Below, in pieces: positions 19,434 through 28,161 of a DNA stretch of 64,000 nucleotides; the first letter of the stretch is position 1, and every line of letters begins with the position of its first letter. The stretch comes from Mucilaginibacter empetricola (GTDB lineage: Bacteria > Bacteroidota > Bacteroidia > Sphingobacteriales > Sphingobacteriaceae). The notes beneath the pieces are model-generated. The model saw only the letters and a program-made list of their open reading frames with translations, was not told the DNA's origin and did no database searches. The stretch spans positions 1 to 64,000 of the forward strand of contig NZ_JANUBZ010000006.1 in NCBI RefSeq assembly GCF_024808665.1, in the 5' to 3' direction. The position numbers were made by a program, and so were the translations under genes.

Positions 19434-20951
19434 CTATTTCTTTGTTCCCTGTACCGGCAAGGTAAACCAGTTAAATCCGTCGCGGGCAATTAGGGCCTCG
19501 GCAGATTCTGGACCCCATGAGTCGGCAGAATAGTTAGGGAAATTTAAACTCTTTTTATTTTGCCAGGTGCTTAAAATCGGCATAACCAATTCCCATGCAG
19601 CTTCTACCTGGTCGCCACGCATAAATAAGGTTTGGTCGCCCAGCATAGTATCCAAAATTAAAGTTTCGTACGCTTCAGGAGCCTGGCTTGCGTAGGTGCC
19701 TTTATAATCAAACACCATATCAACGGCGTTTAAAACCATATCAAGGCCCGGACGTTTTGCCTGTACCTGTAAACGAATGCTCATTTCTGGCTGTATGCTG
19801 ATGATCAGCCTGTTTTGTTGCCAGCTTTCGCTCGATTCAGTTGGGAATATTAAATGCGGTACATCCTTAAACTGAATAGTGATTACTGATGATGACTGGT
19901 GCAATCTTTTACCGGTACGTAAATAGAATGGAACACCCTGCCAGCGCCAGTTATCAACAAAGAATTTAATGGCAGCAAAGGTTTCTGTATTTGAATCAGG
20001 ATTTACTTTTGGTTCCTCACGATAACCTGGTACTTCCTTGCCTTTCATCCATCCGCTGCCATATTGACCACGAACGGCCGACATACGAACATCCTCAGGA
20101 CCAAACCTGCGCATTGCTTTTAATACATCAACCTTACGATCGCGCACTTCATCAGCATTAAAGCTAACAGGCGGCTCCATTGCCACGTGGCAAAGTAATT
20201 GCAACAGGTGATTCTGAATCATATCGCGCATAGCGCCGGCACCGTCGTAGTAATCGCCGCGTTCTTCAACGCCTAATTGCTCGGTAACAGAGATCTGCAC
20301 GTGCTCAATATAATTACGGTTCCACAGCGGCTCCATAATGGAGTTGGCAAAACGGAAAGCCATAATATTTTGAACAGTTTCTTTACCTAAATAGTGGTCG
20401 ATACGGTAGATCTGACACTCATCAAAAATGCTTGACAGTAATTTGTTTAGCTCTTTTGCTGTTTCCAAATCATGACCAAATGGTTTCTCAATAACTATTC
20501 TTACTTTTTTAGGATCGTCGGCCAGTTTGGCTTTTGAAATGTTAGAAGCAATAATAGGGAAGAAGTTTGGCGATACCGCAAGGTAATAAATTACGTTTGC
20601 CTTGGTTTTCCACTCGGCATTGTGTTTTTCTACACGTTTACCAAATTCTTTATAGGTTTCAAAATCTTTAATGTCTGATACCTGGTAATAAACGCTTTTA
20701 ACAAATACGTCCCACTTTGCTTTGTCAACCTTACCGCTGCGCGAAAATTGGTTAATGTCCTTCAATAAATTTTCTCTGAACTGATCGTCAGAAAGCTGTG
20801 TACGGCCGGTGCCAATTATAGAGAATTGATTAGGCAGCCATCCATCCAAAAATAAATTATAAAGAGCAGGTCCAATTTTCCGTGAGGTTAAATCGCCTGT
20901 ACCACCAAAAATGATGAATATAGTTGGGTCTGATTTTGTGCTTGTACTCAT
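19434..20951 (-). CDS. zwf: Glucose-6-phosphate 1-dehydrogenase
   Basis: A 505-residue dehydrogenase oxidising glucose-6-phosphate to 6-phosphogluconolactone with NAD(P)+. It has the Rossmann motif GGTGDLTSRK (16-25), the EKPFGHD block (155-161) and the active-site signature RIDHYLGKE (183-191) whose His and Lys bind substrate. Length is typical (about 490-510). It starts 27 bases after the gnd stop. Together with pgl and gnd it makes the whole oxidative branch, supplying NADPH and ribulose-5-P. Confidence 0.97.
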   Translation of the reverse strand: MSTSTKSDPTIFIIFGGTGDLTSRKIGPALYNLFLDGWLPNQFSIIGTGRTQLSDDQFRENLLKDINQFSRSGKVDKAKWDVFVKSVYYQVSDIKDFETYKEFGKRVEKHNAEWKTKANVIYYLAVSPNFFPIIASNISKAKLADDPKKVRIVIEKPFGHDLETAKELNKLLSSIFDECQIYRIDHYLGKETVQNIMAFRFANSIMEPLWNRNYIEHVQISVTEQLGVEERGDYYDGAGAMRDMIQNHLLQLLCHVAMEPPVSFNADEVRDRKVDVLKAMRRFGPEDVRMSAVRGQYGSGWMKGKEVPGYREEPKVNPDSNTETFAAIKFFVDNWRWQGVPFYLRTGKRLHQSSSVITIQFKDVPHLIFPTESSESWQQNRLIISIQPEMSIRLQVQAKRPGLDMVLNAVDMVFDYKGTYASQAPEAYETLILDTMLGDQTLFMRGDQVEAAWELVMPILSTWQNKKSLNFPNYSADSWGPESAEALIARDGFNWFTLPVQGTKK

Positions 20952-20978
20952 GATAAATGTTTTCTTTCGGCTAGTTAA

Positions 20979-22409
20979 TTAATCATTACTTTTTGGAACC
21001 CATTGTGTATGGAACACGCCCTCTTTGCCTATAAGCTCATAAGTGTGTGCACCAAAATAGTCGCGTTGTGCCTGTGTTAAGTTTGAAGGCATACGTTCGC
21101 TGCGGAAAGCATCAAAATAGCTTAATGACGATGCATAGGCAGGGGTAGCAATACCGGCAGCAATAGTTGCTGCTAATACTTTACGTGCGCCTGGTACAGC
21201 AGCAGCTACTAAATCATGAACATTGCCATCCAGTAATAAGTGAGCCAATGAGGCATTTTTGTTGAAGGCATTGTAAATATCATTCAAAAACTCTGAACGG
21301 ATAATACAACCACCGCGCCATATTTTAGCTATCTGATCAAGCTTAAGCTCATATTTATACTCCTCTGATGCTCTGGCCAGCAGATGCATACCCTGTGCGT
21401 AGCTAATGATGGTGTTGAAATAGAAAGCTTGTTCTAGGGCAACTAAAAACTCATCTTTGTTAACGCTGAGTGATATTTCGTCTTTGCTGTAAATGGCGGC
21501 AGCCTGCACCCTTAATTGTTTGTATTTTGATAAATCGCGCATGGCTACTGCGGTATCAATAGTTGGGATAGGAGCCTGCAGATCCATCGCAACCTGCGAT
21601 GTCCATTTACCGGTACCTTTTGCTTTGGCTTCGTCTTTTATATCATCCAATAATAAATGATCTGTTCCCGGAGCTTTGTAATTAAAAATATCTTTGGTAA
21701 TTTCCAGCAAAAATGATTTTAAACGGCCTTCGTTCCATTGGGTAAATATTTTACCAATTTCGTCGTTATTCAGTTTTAAACCTTTTTTCAGGATCTCATA
21801 GGTTTCAGCAATCAGCTGCATTAAACCATATTCAATACCGTTGTGCACCATCTTCACAAAGTGACCTGATGCACCAGGGCCAATATAAGTTACGCATGGA
21901 GCGCCATCAACTTTAGCAGCAATTGACTCCAAAATAGGCTTCATTACATTGTAAGCATCTTTATCGCCACCCGGCATCATGCTTGGGCCGCGGCGCGCGC
22001 CTTCTTCACCACCCGAAATTCCCATACCGAAGAAGTGGAATCCTTTTGTTTCCAGTTCTTCCACGCGGCGGTTGGTATCGGTGAAATGCGAGTTACCACC
22101 ATCAATCAAAATATCACCTTTTGAAAGCAGGGGCAATAATTCGGCAATAACATCATCAACAATTTTACCTGCCGGTACCAGCATCATAATGGCACGCGGC
22201 GTATTTAAGCTCTCAACAAAAAGCTTAACATCACTAAAACCTTTAAGATTGTTGTGCTTGCTTTCTTGTTCTAACAACTGGCCTTTTGAGGCATCTTTAT
22301 CAAATCCGGCACCTTTTACGCCATGGTCGCCCATGTTTAGTAACAGGTTGCGGCCCATGGTACCAAGGCCAATCATACCGAAATCGTATTTATCAGGAGT
22401 ATTGCTCAT
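20979..22409 (-). CDS. gnd: 6-phosphogluconate dehydrogenase, decarboxylating
   Basis: A 476-residue enzyme converting 6-phosphogluconate to ribulose-5-phosphate and CO2. The NADP-binding motif is GLGTMGRN (14-21), and the substrate-binding block is GISGGEEGARRGPSMMPGG. The C-terminal all-helical dimer domain ends with AQRDYFGAHTYELIGKEG and FHTQWVP, as in the long (about 470) family form. Only 1 base separates its start from the stop of the preceding HAD gene, indicating tight translational linkage. Confidence 0.97.
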   Translation of the reverse strand: MSNTPDKYDFGMIGLGTMGRNLLLNMGDHGVKGAGFDKDASKGQLLEQESKHNNLKGFSDVKLFVESLNTPRAIMMLVPAGKIVDDVIAELLPLLSKGDILIDGGNSHFTDTNRRVEELETKGFHFFGMGISGGEEGARRGPSMMPGGDKDAYNVMKPILESIAAKVDGAPCVTYIGPGASGHFVKMVHNGIEYGLMQLIAETYEILKKGLKLNNDEIGKIFTQWNEGRLKSFLLEITKDIFNYKAPGTDHLLLDDIKDEAKAKGTGKWTSQVAMDLQAPIPTIDTAVAMRDLSKYKQLRVQAAAIYSKDEISLSVNKDEFLVALEQAFYFNTIISYAQGMHLLARASEEYKYELKLDQIAKIWRGGCIIRSEFLNDIYNAFNKNASLAHLLLDGNVHDLVAAAVPGARKVLAATIAAGIATPAYASSLSYFDAFRSERMPSNLTQAQRDYFGAHTYELIGKEGVFHTQWVPKSND

Positions 22410-22410
22410 T

Positions 22411-23034
22411 TTAGTTGGGGTTTTCTAGTTTAATTTTTTCTAATATTTGTTTGGTGGTTTCAAAGCTGGTATGCTGATAGGCACGAATACCTAATTTTCC
22501 AGCTGCTTTTGCAAACATAATCCTGTCGTCAAAGTAAACGCACTGGGCCGGCTGCGCCAGGGCAATGCCCATAGCCAGTTTAAAAATAGCCGGATCGGGC
22601 TTGCGTAAACCAACTTCGCACGATGCTACAAAAGCATCAAATACTTCATGCAGCTTAAATTTCTTTACCCGGTAGTCATTCAGTTCCTTACCTTCATTAT
22701 TAATGGCAATGACGCGGAAACCGCAATCTTTTTTCCATTCTTTAAGCCATTTCAAAGTATCGGGCAACTCGATACTCTGACGGAACATGAAATCCTTAAA
22801 ATCTTCCCTGGTAAAGTCGCGGGGGCGATTAAATACAACAGTATCCAAATATTCATCAAGGGTAATGCTGCCAGTTTCATAAACGTTAAAAATAAACGTA
22901 TGCAATTCGCTCATCTCCTTGTAATCAAGGCCGAACAGTTTTGCGGCTTCTTGTCTTGATTCATGTCCCCAGCCATTGGTCAGGAGCACGCCACCTATAT
23001 CAAAAAACAGGATTTTAATGTCTGCTGCTTCCAC
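22411..23034 (-). CDS. HAD family phosphatase within the pentose-phosphate operon
   Basis: A 207-residue HAD hydrolase. Motif I is FFDIGGVLLTNG, with Asp12 as nucleophile but Gly in place of the usual second Asp, as in the YihX-like and dehalogenase-like subfamilies. Motif III Lys lies in VGLRKPDPAIF and motif IV is VYFDDRIMF. A helical cap (about 20-90) is present. It is 5 bases after tal and 1 base before gnd, so it is firmly in the operon. YihX acts on sugar phosphates such as glucose-1-phosphate, which suits the context, but the substrate here is inferred. Confidence 0.88.
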   Translation of the reverse strand: MEAADIKILFFDIGGVLLTNGWGHESRQEAAKLFGLDYKEMSELHTFIFNVYETGSITLDEYLDTVVFNRPRDFTREDFKDFMFRQSIELPDTLKWLKEWKKDCGFRVIAINNEGKELNDYRVKKFKLHEVFDAFVASCEVGLRKPDPAIFKLAMGIALAQPAQCVYFDDRIMFAKAAGKLGIRAYQHTSFETTKQILEKIKLENPN

Positions 23035-23039
23035 AATTA

Positions 23040-24134
23040 TTATACTTTGCTTTTTTGATCTTCAATAGCCTGCAATAATTTTTCGAAGGGTTTATTGAAT
23101 TTTTCAATGCCTTCGTCCTCTAACTGCTGCGTTAATTTGTCGATATCAATACCGGCAGTTTTAAGCTTGTTTAAGATCTCGGTAGATTTATCCACGTCTT
23201 GCTCCAAAGTATTGGCGGCAACACCATGGTCACGGAATGCTTCGATAGTTTCTAAAGGAGCAGTATCTACCGTGTTTGGACCGATAAGTGCCTCCACATA
23301 TTTAGTATCTTTAAATGCAGGGTTTTTGCTGCTGGTACTTGCCCATAATAAACGTTGTGGCTGTGCACCGTGAGCTGCTAATTTTTCCCAACGCGGTCCG
23401 CTGAATGCTTCTTTGTAGATTTCGTAAGCTTTTTTAGCTGACGCGATAGCAACTTCGCCTTTCAAATCGCCAAGACCTTTTTCGTCAAGCAATGGATCAA
23501 CCAAAACATCAATACGGCTTAAAAAGAAGCTGGCTACTGATGAAATATGACCGATTGAATGGCCTGCAGCTAAATGATCTTCCAAACCTGAAATATAGGC
23601 TTCGGTAACTTCTTTATAGCGAGGTAAACCAAATAACAGGGTTACGTTGATATTGATACCTTTTGCAATTGATTTTCTGATGGCTGACAAACCTGGTTTT
23701 GTTCCAGGGATTTTGATCATCACGTTTTTACGGTCCACCGCTTTCCAAAGCTCTTCAGCTTGTTTAGTAGTGCCTTCGTCATCTAATGCCAAAAACGGAG
23801 AAACTTCTAAACTTACATAACCATCGCCACCTTTTGATTCTTCGTAAAGACCTTTAAAAATGTCAGTAGCATGTTTAATATCGCTTATAGCTAAGCCGAA
23901 AAATATCTCTTCGTTAGTTTTATCGCTGTCAGCCAGTTTGCGGATATCGGCATCATAATCAGAACTGCTGGTTATTGCTTTTTCAAAAATAGCCGGGTTT
24001 GAGGTAACGCCTCTCACGCCATCTTCGTCAATCAGTTTTTTTAAATTGCCTGATGCGATGATCGCACGGTCAATAAAATCAAGCCAGATGCTCTGACCAA
24101 AACTGTGAATTTGTTTTACTTTATTTGTTGCCAT
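23040..24134 (-). CDS. tal: Transaldolase
   Basis: A 364-residue transaldolase transferring dihydroxyacetone units between sedoheptulose-7-P and glyceraldehyde-3-P. The N-terminal signature GVTSNPAIFEKAI (42-54) and the Schiff-base Lys141 in VMIKIPGTKPG are present. It is longer than the E. coli enzyme (317) and fits the approximately 360-370-residue class found in actinobacteria and Bacteroidota. It follows rpiA by 75 bases and precedes the HAD gene by 5. Confidence 0.95.
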   Translation of the reverse strand: MATNKVKQIHSFGQSIWLDFIDRAIIASGNLKKLIDEDGVRGVTSNPAIFEKAITSSSDYDADIRKLADSDKTNEEIFFGLAISDIKHATDIFKGLYEESKGGDGYVSLEVSPFLALDDEGTTKQAEELWKAVDRKNVMIKIPGTKPGLSAIRKSIAKGININVTLLFGLPRYKEVTEAYISGLEDHLAAGHSIGHISSVASFFLSRIDVLVDPLLDEKGLGDLKGEVAIASAKKAYEIYKEAFSGPRWEKLAAHGAQPQRLLWASTSSKNPAFKDTKYVEALIGPNTVDTAPLETIEAFRDHGVAANTLEQDVDKSTEILNKLKTAGIDIDKLTQQLEDEGIEKFNKPFEKLLQAIEDQKSKV

Positions 24135-24209
24135 GGTAATATGTTTTTAAATTAATTAATGTGTTATTATTATTGCGATGCTGTGCTATAAATACAATTG
24201 CGGGTTTGG

Positions 24210-24908
24210 TTAAGCCACCAAAATCTGCACATCGTAATTTATAAACAGCCCGCTGTCAATTACGCCGGTAATTGATTTTATTTTTACTTCCAGATCATCT
24301 TGAATATCATGAAAACGCGCGTCCAGTATTAAATTTCCGTTTTCGGTTACAACAGAGCCATCTTTACCTTTAGCGGGCCTTAAAGCCAAACTTTCAGGTC
24401 CAAGCTTTCTTAACTCATGCTCAACATGAAGCAATGCAGCCGGGAAAACTTCAATAGGTACTGGAAAATTAGTGCCTAATTTATCAACCATTTTGCTGTC
24501 GTCAACGATGATATAATTTACAGGGCTCGAGCTAATCAACAGTTTTTCTTTAAACATTGCGCCGCCGCGGCCTTTAATGAGATTGCGGTTTGGATCAACT
24601 TCATCAGCGCCGTCAAACAGCCAGTCGGGTTTGTTTTCGTACAAAGTGGTTAGGGGTATACCCAGCTTAGCACAAAACATAGAGATTTCGATAGAAGTGG
24701 GTATGGCTTTAATACTTAGATTTTGCTCTTTTATTTTTTTTGCAATAGCCAATAGCGCCATATAAACAGTAGAGCCTGAGCCTACTCCCAAAACATCTCC
24801 GTCTTTAACTTTGGCGGCTATTTCTTCAGCTACTCGTTCTTTCCCCTCGCGGTTAATAACCGTGCCAGACCATTCGAGTGTTTTTATGATATCACTTTGC
24901 CAATCCAT
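24210..24908 (-). CDS. rpiA: Ribose-5-phosphate isomerase A
   Basis: A 232-residue enzyme interconverting ribulose-5-P and ribose-5-P. Signatures are GVGSGSTVYMALL (phosphate loop), the catalytic DGADEVDPNRNLIKGRGGA and a C-terminal GLFINYDVQILV. I start at the ATG at 24908 (MDWQSDIIKTLEWSG). A longer frame opening at 24956 would translate part of a word-repeat (24931-24949), so the first 16 residues are probably not real. It lies between tkt and tal. Confidence 0.94.
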   Translation of the reverse strand: MDWQSDIIKTLEWSGTVINREGKERVAEEIAAKVKDGDVLGVGSGSTVYMALLAIAKKIKEQNLSIKAIPTSIEISMFCAKLGIPLTTLYENKPDWLFDGADEVDPNRNLIKGRGGAMFKEKLLISSSPVNYIIVDDSKMVDKLGTNFPVPIEVFPAALLHVEHELRKLGPESLALRPAKGKDGSVVTENGNLILDARFHDIQDDLEVKIKSITGVIDSGLFINYDVQILVA

Positions 24909-24930
24909 TCTTTTTTGTGATTGAGAAAAG

Positions 24931-25010
24931 AGATTTGGGATGTGAGTTGAAGACATTGGGCTCTTTGCTTAAGCTATATCTCCAATTTCACATCCCGTAT
25001 CTCTAAATCT
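24931..25010. repeat. Inverted word-repeat between tkt and rpiA
   Basis: AGATTTGGGATGTGAGTTG (24931-24949) is partly mirrored by CAATTTCACATCCC and GTATCTCTAAATCT (24983-25010), giving a potential long imperfect hairpin in the operon transcript. Its left arm lies inside the N-terminal extension of the longer rpiA frame. Confidence 0.6.
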
Positions 25011-27016
25011 TATAACAGTGCTTTAGCTTTTTTAACTACGTTATCAACGGTGAAGCCAAAGTGTTTGTATAACTCTTCAGCCGGTGCCGATTCGCCAAAG
25101 GTGTTGATACCTAATATATCACCTTCGTCGGTAACATATTTGTGCCAGCCCATTGGTGAAGCCATTTCAACAGCCAAACGTTTTTTATGTGCTTTAGGGA
25201 ATACTTTTTCTTTATAAGCCGCATCCTGTTTTTCAAACAGTTCCCAGCTTGGCATACTTACCACGCGGGTTGAAACACCATCAGCTTCCAGTTTAGCCTG
25301 AGCTTCCAGTATCAATGAAACTTCAGATCCTGTAGCTATCAGTATTAAGTCAGGTGATTTGCTTGCTTCGGATAGGATGTAAGCACCTTTTTCTAATTCG
25401 GTAGCTTTGGTGTATTTATCCTGATCTAATATCGGTAATCCCTGACGGGTAAATATTAAAATAACCGGACCGCCTTTGTGCTCGATTGCCACGCGCCATG
25501 CTTGTGCAGTTTCGTTTGCATCAGCCGGGCGGATTAAGGTAACATTAGGGATAACACGCAAAGCTGCCAATTGCTCAATAGGCTGGTGAGTGGTGCCATC
25601 TTCACCCAAACCAATACTATCGTGTGTATAGACAAATATCGGACGAATCTTCATAATAGCGGCCAAACGGATTGGAGGACGCATGTATTCAGAGAACATC
25701 AGGAAGGTTGCGCCGAAAGGAATAAGGCCATGTGTTAATGCCATACCATTAAGGATAGAACCCATTGAATGCTCGCGGATACCGAAGTGGAAGTTACGGC
25801 CATCACGTTGCTCAGGTGTGAAAGAAGTATATTCTTTCAGGTTAGTATCAGTTGATGGTGCTAAGTCGGCCGAGCCACCAATCAAATTTGGCAGGCTGCC
25901 AGCAATAGCGTTTAACACTTTACCAGATGCCTGGCGGGTAGCCATTTTAGGATCAGACGCTTTAAATACCGGTAAGTTAGCATCCCAGTTTTTAGGTAAC
26001 TCGCCTTTGAACGCTAATTCAAATTCGGCAGCCAGTTCAGGGAATTTTTCTTTGTAAGCTTTAAACAGATCGTTCCATTTAGCTTCAACGCTGGCACCTC
26101 TTGCGCCTTTTTCGTGATAGTATTTTAATACCTCATCAGGCACTACAAATGATTTTTCCGGATCGAAACCGAAAAACTCTTTAACCAGTTTAATTTCATC
26201 AGCACCCAGTGGCGATCCGTGCGCACCGGCAGTGTTTACCTTGTTAGGGCTACCGTAACCAATTTGCGTGCGAACTTTTATGATTGATGGTCTTGCTATT
26301 TCAATTTTAGCATTGCGGATAGCATCGGTTATGGCTTTTAAATCGTTACCATCATCAACTGTTTGTACATGCCAGCCGTAAGCTTCAAAACGTTTGCCTA
26401 CATCTTCGTTAAAGGTAATGTCGGTATCACCTTCAATAGAAATGTGGTTGTCATCATATAAATAAATCAAGTTACCTAACTCCAGGTGGCCTGCAATAGA
26501 AGCAGCTTCTGATGCAACGCCTTCCATTAAGTCACCATCGCTACAGATAGCATATATTTTATAGTCGAACAAGTCGAAACCTGGCTTGTTGTAACGTGCT
26601 GCCAGATGTTTTTGAGCAATAGCAAAACCAACGCCATTGGCAAACCCCTGACCCAACGGACCAGTAGTTACATCAATACCCGGAGCCAAACCGTACTCAG
26701 GGTGTCCTGCGGTTTTGCTATTCATTTGGCGGAAGTTTTTAATATCATCCAATGAAATATCATAGCCCGTTAGGTACAAAAAGCTGTACTGTAGCATACA
26801 AGCGTGGCCGTTTGATAATATAAAACGATCGCGGTTTGCCCAGTTTGGATTTTTTGGATTATAATTCAAATATTGGGTCCAAAGAATATGCCCGATTGGC
26901 GCAAGTGCCATTGGAGTGCCTGGGTGACCTGAATTTGCCTTCTGTACAGCATCAGCAGAAAGTATTCTGACTGTATTAATGCCTAACTGCTCTATGTCCT
27001 GTGTCGTAGTTTCCAT
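25010..27016 (-). CDS. tkt: Transketolase
   Basis: A 668-residue thiamine-diphosphate enzyme moving two-carbon units between pentose and hexose phosphates. Visible are the N-terminal substrate region ANSGHPGTPMALAPIGHILW, the ThDP/Mg motif SDGDLMEGVASEAASIAGHL ending in a DDNHISIEGDTD stretch, and the pyrimidine-domain signature FGIREHSMGSILNGMALTHG. Length is normal for the full single-chain form. It follows the glucokinase by 25 bases and leads into rpiA. Confidence 0.97.
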   Translation of the reverse strand: METTTQDIEQLGINTVRILSADAVQKANSGHPGTPMALAPIGHILWTQYLNYNPKNPNWANRDRFILSNGHACMLQYSFLYLTGYDISLDDIKNFRQMNSKTAGHPEYGLAPGIDVTTGPLGQGFANGVGFAIAQKHLAARYNKPGFDLFDYKIYAICSDGDLMEGVASEAASIAGHLELGNLIYLYDDNHISIEGDTDITFNEDVGKRFEAYGWHVQTVDDGNDLKAITDAIRNAKIEIARPSIIKVRTQIGYGSPNKVNTAGAHGSPLGADEIKLVKEFFGFDPEKSFVVPDEVLKYYHEKGARGASVEAKWNDLFKAYKEKFPELAAEFELAFKGELPKNWDANLPVFKASDPKMATRQASGKVLNAIAGSLPNLIGGSADLAPSTDTNLKEYTSFTPEQRDGRNFHFGIREHSMGSILNGMALTHGLIPFGATFLMFSEYMRPPIRLAAIMKIRPIFVYTHDSIGLGEDGTTHQPIEQLAALRVIPNVTLIRPADANETAQAWRVAIEHKGGPVILIFTRQGLPILDQDKYTKATELEKGAYILSEASKSPDLILIATGSEVSLILEAQAKLEADGVSTRVVSMPSWELFEKQDAAYKEKVFPKAHKKRLAVEMASPMGWHKYVTDEGDILGINTFGESAPAEELYKHFGFTVDNVVKKAKALL

Positions 27017-27041
27017 CTTAGTGCTAGTGGTTAAATGTATT

Positions 27042-27788
27042 TTATTGTGTTAGTATTGGTTGTTCTTTTGGTGCTTCTTCTTGTTTCCATAACCTGGCGC
27101 CACCTTTTATGCCATCGGCATTTGAAACAATTTTCATGTTTTTATCAAGCTTAAAGGTTAATTTATCGGAGTTGCCGCCGCCTATGTATAAATAGTCGTA
27201 ATTGAATACAGTTTTTAATACTTCAAAAACCTTTTGCATCCGTCGGTTCCATTTCTTGGTGCCTTCTTTTTCAAGCGCAGCCTCACCTATATATTTATCG
27301 TACGATGCCGACTTGCCGAATGGCTGGTGTGAAAATTCAAGATGTGGTAATAAATTGCCGTCGAATAATAAAGCAGTACCAAAGCCTGTACCCAGCGTAA
27401 TTACCAGTTCAAGCCCTTTACCGTTTACTACGCCTAATCCCTGCATATCGGCATCGTTTACTACGCGTGCTTCTTTACCTAAAGTATCGCCTAAATTTTT
27501 GGCGAAATCATAATCTTTCCATAAATCGGTACCCAGGTTTGGTGCTGTTTTTATTACACCATTTTTTACATAGCCCGGAAAACCAACCGATATCTTATCA
27601 AACTCAGGAAAATCTTTTACAAGGGTTTTAATTGACTTTATAACATTTTCGGGACTTGCCGGAGTTGGGGTAACCACTTTTTCGTAATTTTTAAGTAATT
27701 CGCCTTTGTAGTTTAAAATGGTTGCCTTAATGTGTGAGCCTCCAATATCAATGGAGAGGATTTTGAGTTGATCAGAAGCAGTTTTCAT
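27042..27788 (-). CDS. ppgK: ROK-type glucokinase, probably polyphosphate-dependent
   Basis: A 248-residue ROK-fold sugar kinase at the head of the pentose-phosphate operon. The phosphate motif is SIDIGGSHIKATIL and the second phosphate motif LGTGFGTALLFDG. The short length, the block KWNRRMQKVFEVLKTVFNYD and the GGGNSDKL end are those of polyphosphate glucokinases, which phosphorylate glucose with polyphosphate and sometimes ATP. Donor preference cannot be settled by eye. It would make the glucose-6-phosphate that Zwf uses, so its position is logical. The Zn/Cys motif of many ROK kinases is absent, as expected for this subfamily. Confidence 0.82.
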   Translation of the reverse strand: MKTASDQLKILSIDIGGSHIKATILNYKGELLKNYEKVVTPTPASPENVIKSIKTLVKDFPEFDKISVGFPGYVKNGVIKTAPNLGTDLWKDYDFAKNLGDTLGKEARVVNDADMQGLGVVNGKGLELVITLGTGFGTALLFDGNLLPHLEFSHQPFGKSASYDKYIGEAALEKEGTKKWNRRMQKVFEVLKTVFNYDYLYIGGGNSDKLTFKLDKNMKIVSNADGIKGGARLWKQEEAPKEQPILTQ

Positions 27789-28161
27789 TAAATTGATTTA
27801 GTCGTGGGTAAATAATTTTAAGGTACTCATCAACTCAAACAGGGTTAGTGTTTGCCCGGTATAAATTTATGAATAAATGATTTATGTATCAGCGGTGTAA
27901 ATATCACAAATTAATGATAATAAATTGTTAATTATACCCTCAATTATTCGATGTCAAATAAACAATTTAAGAATAACATTACTGCAATATGTTTGTTTTT
28001 TTTTAATTACACCACAATGCTTTTACAATAGAATTGCAAATAATTGTTTATTAACAGGGATCAATCCAATCGATTGCAGAAAAGGGGCAAAAAGCGATAT
28101 GATCTGTTCTTGCTTTTTTATTATTACAAATCCTATATCTTTATCTCACCAACCTTTTAAC
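27789..28161. other. Divergent intergenic region between ppgK and the DUF2339 gene
   Basis: A 373-base AT-rich spacer between divergent genes, so it should hold promoters for both the pentose-phosphate operon and the DUF2339 gene. TATGTTTG (27988-27995) fits TAnnTTTG on the plus strand, 167 bases before the DUF2339 ATG, and is a weak candidate. The DUF2339 reading frame is open upstream to 27925, but the translated sequence there is not family-like. I saw no clear operator. Confidence 0.45.
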
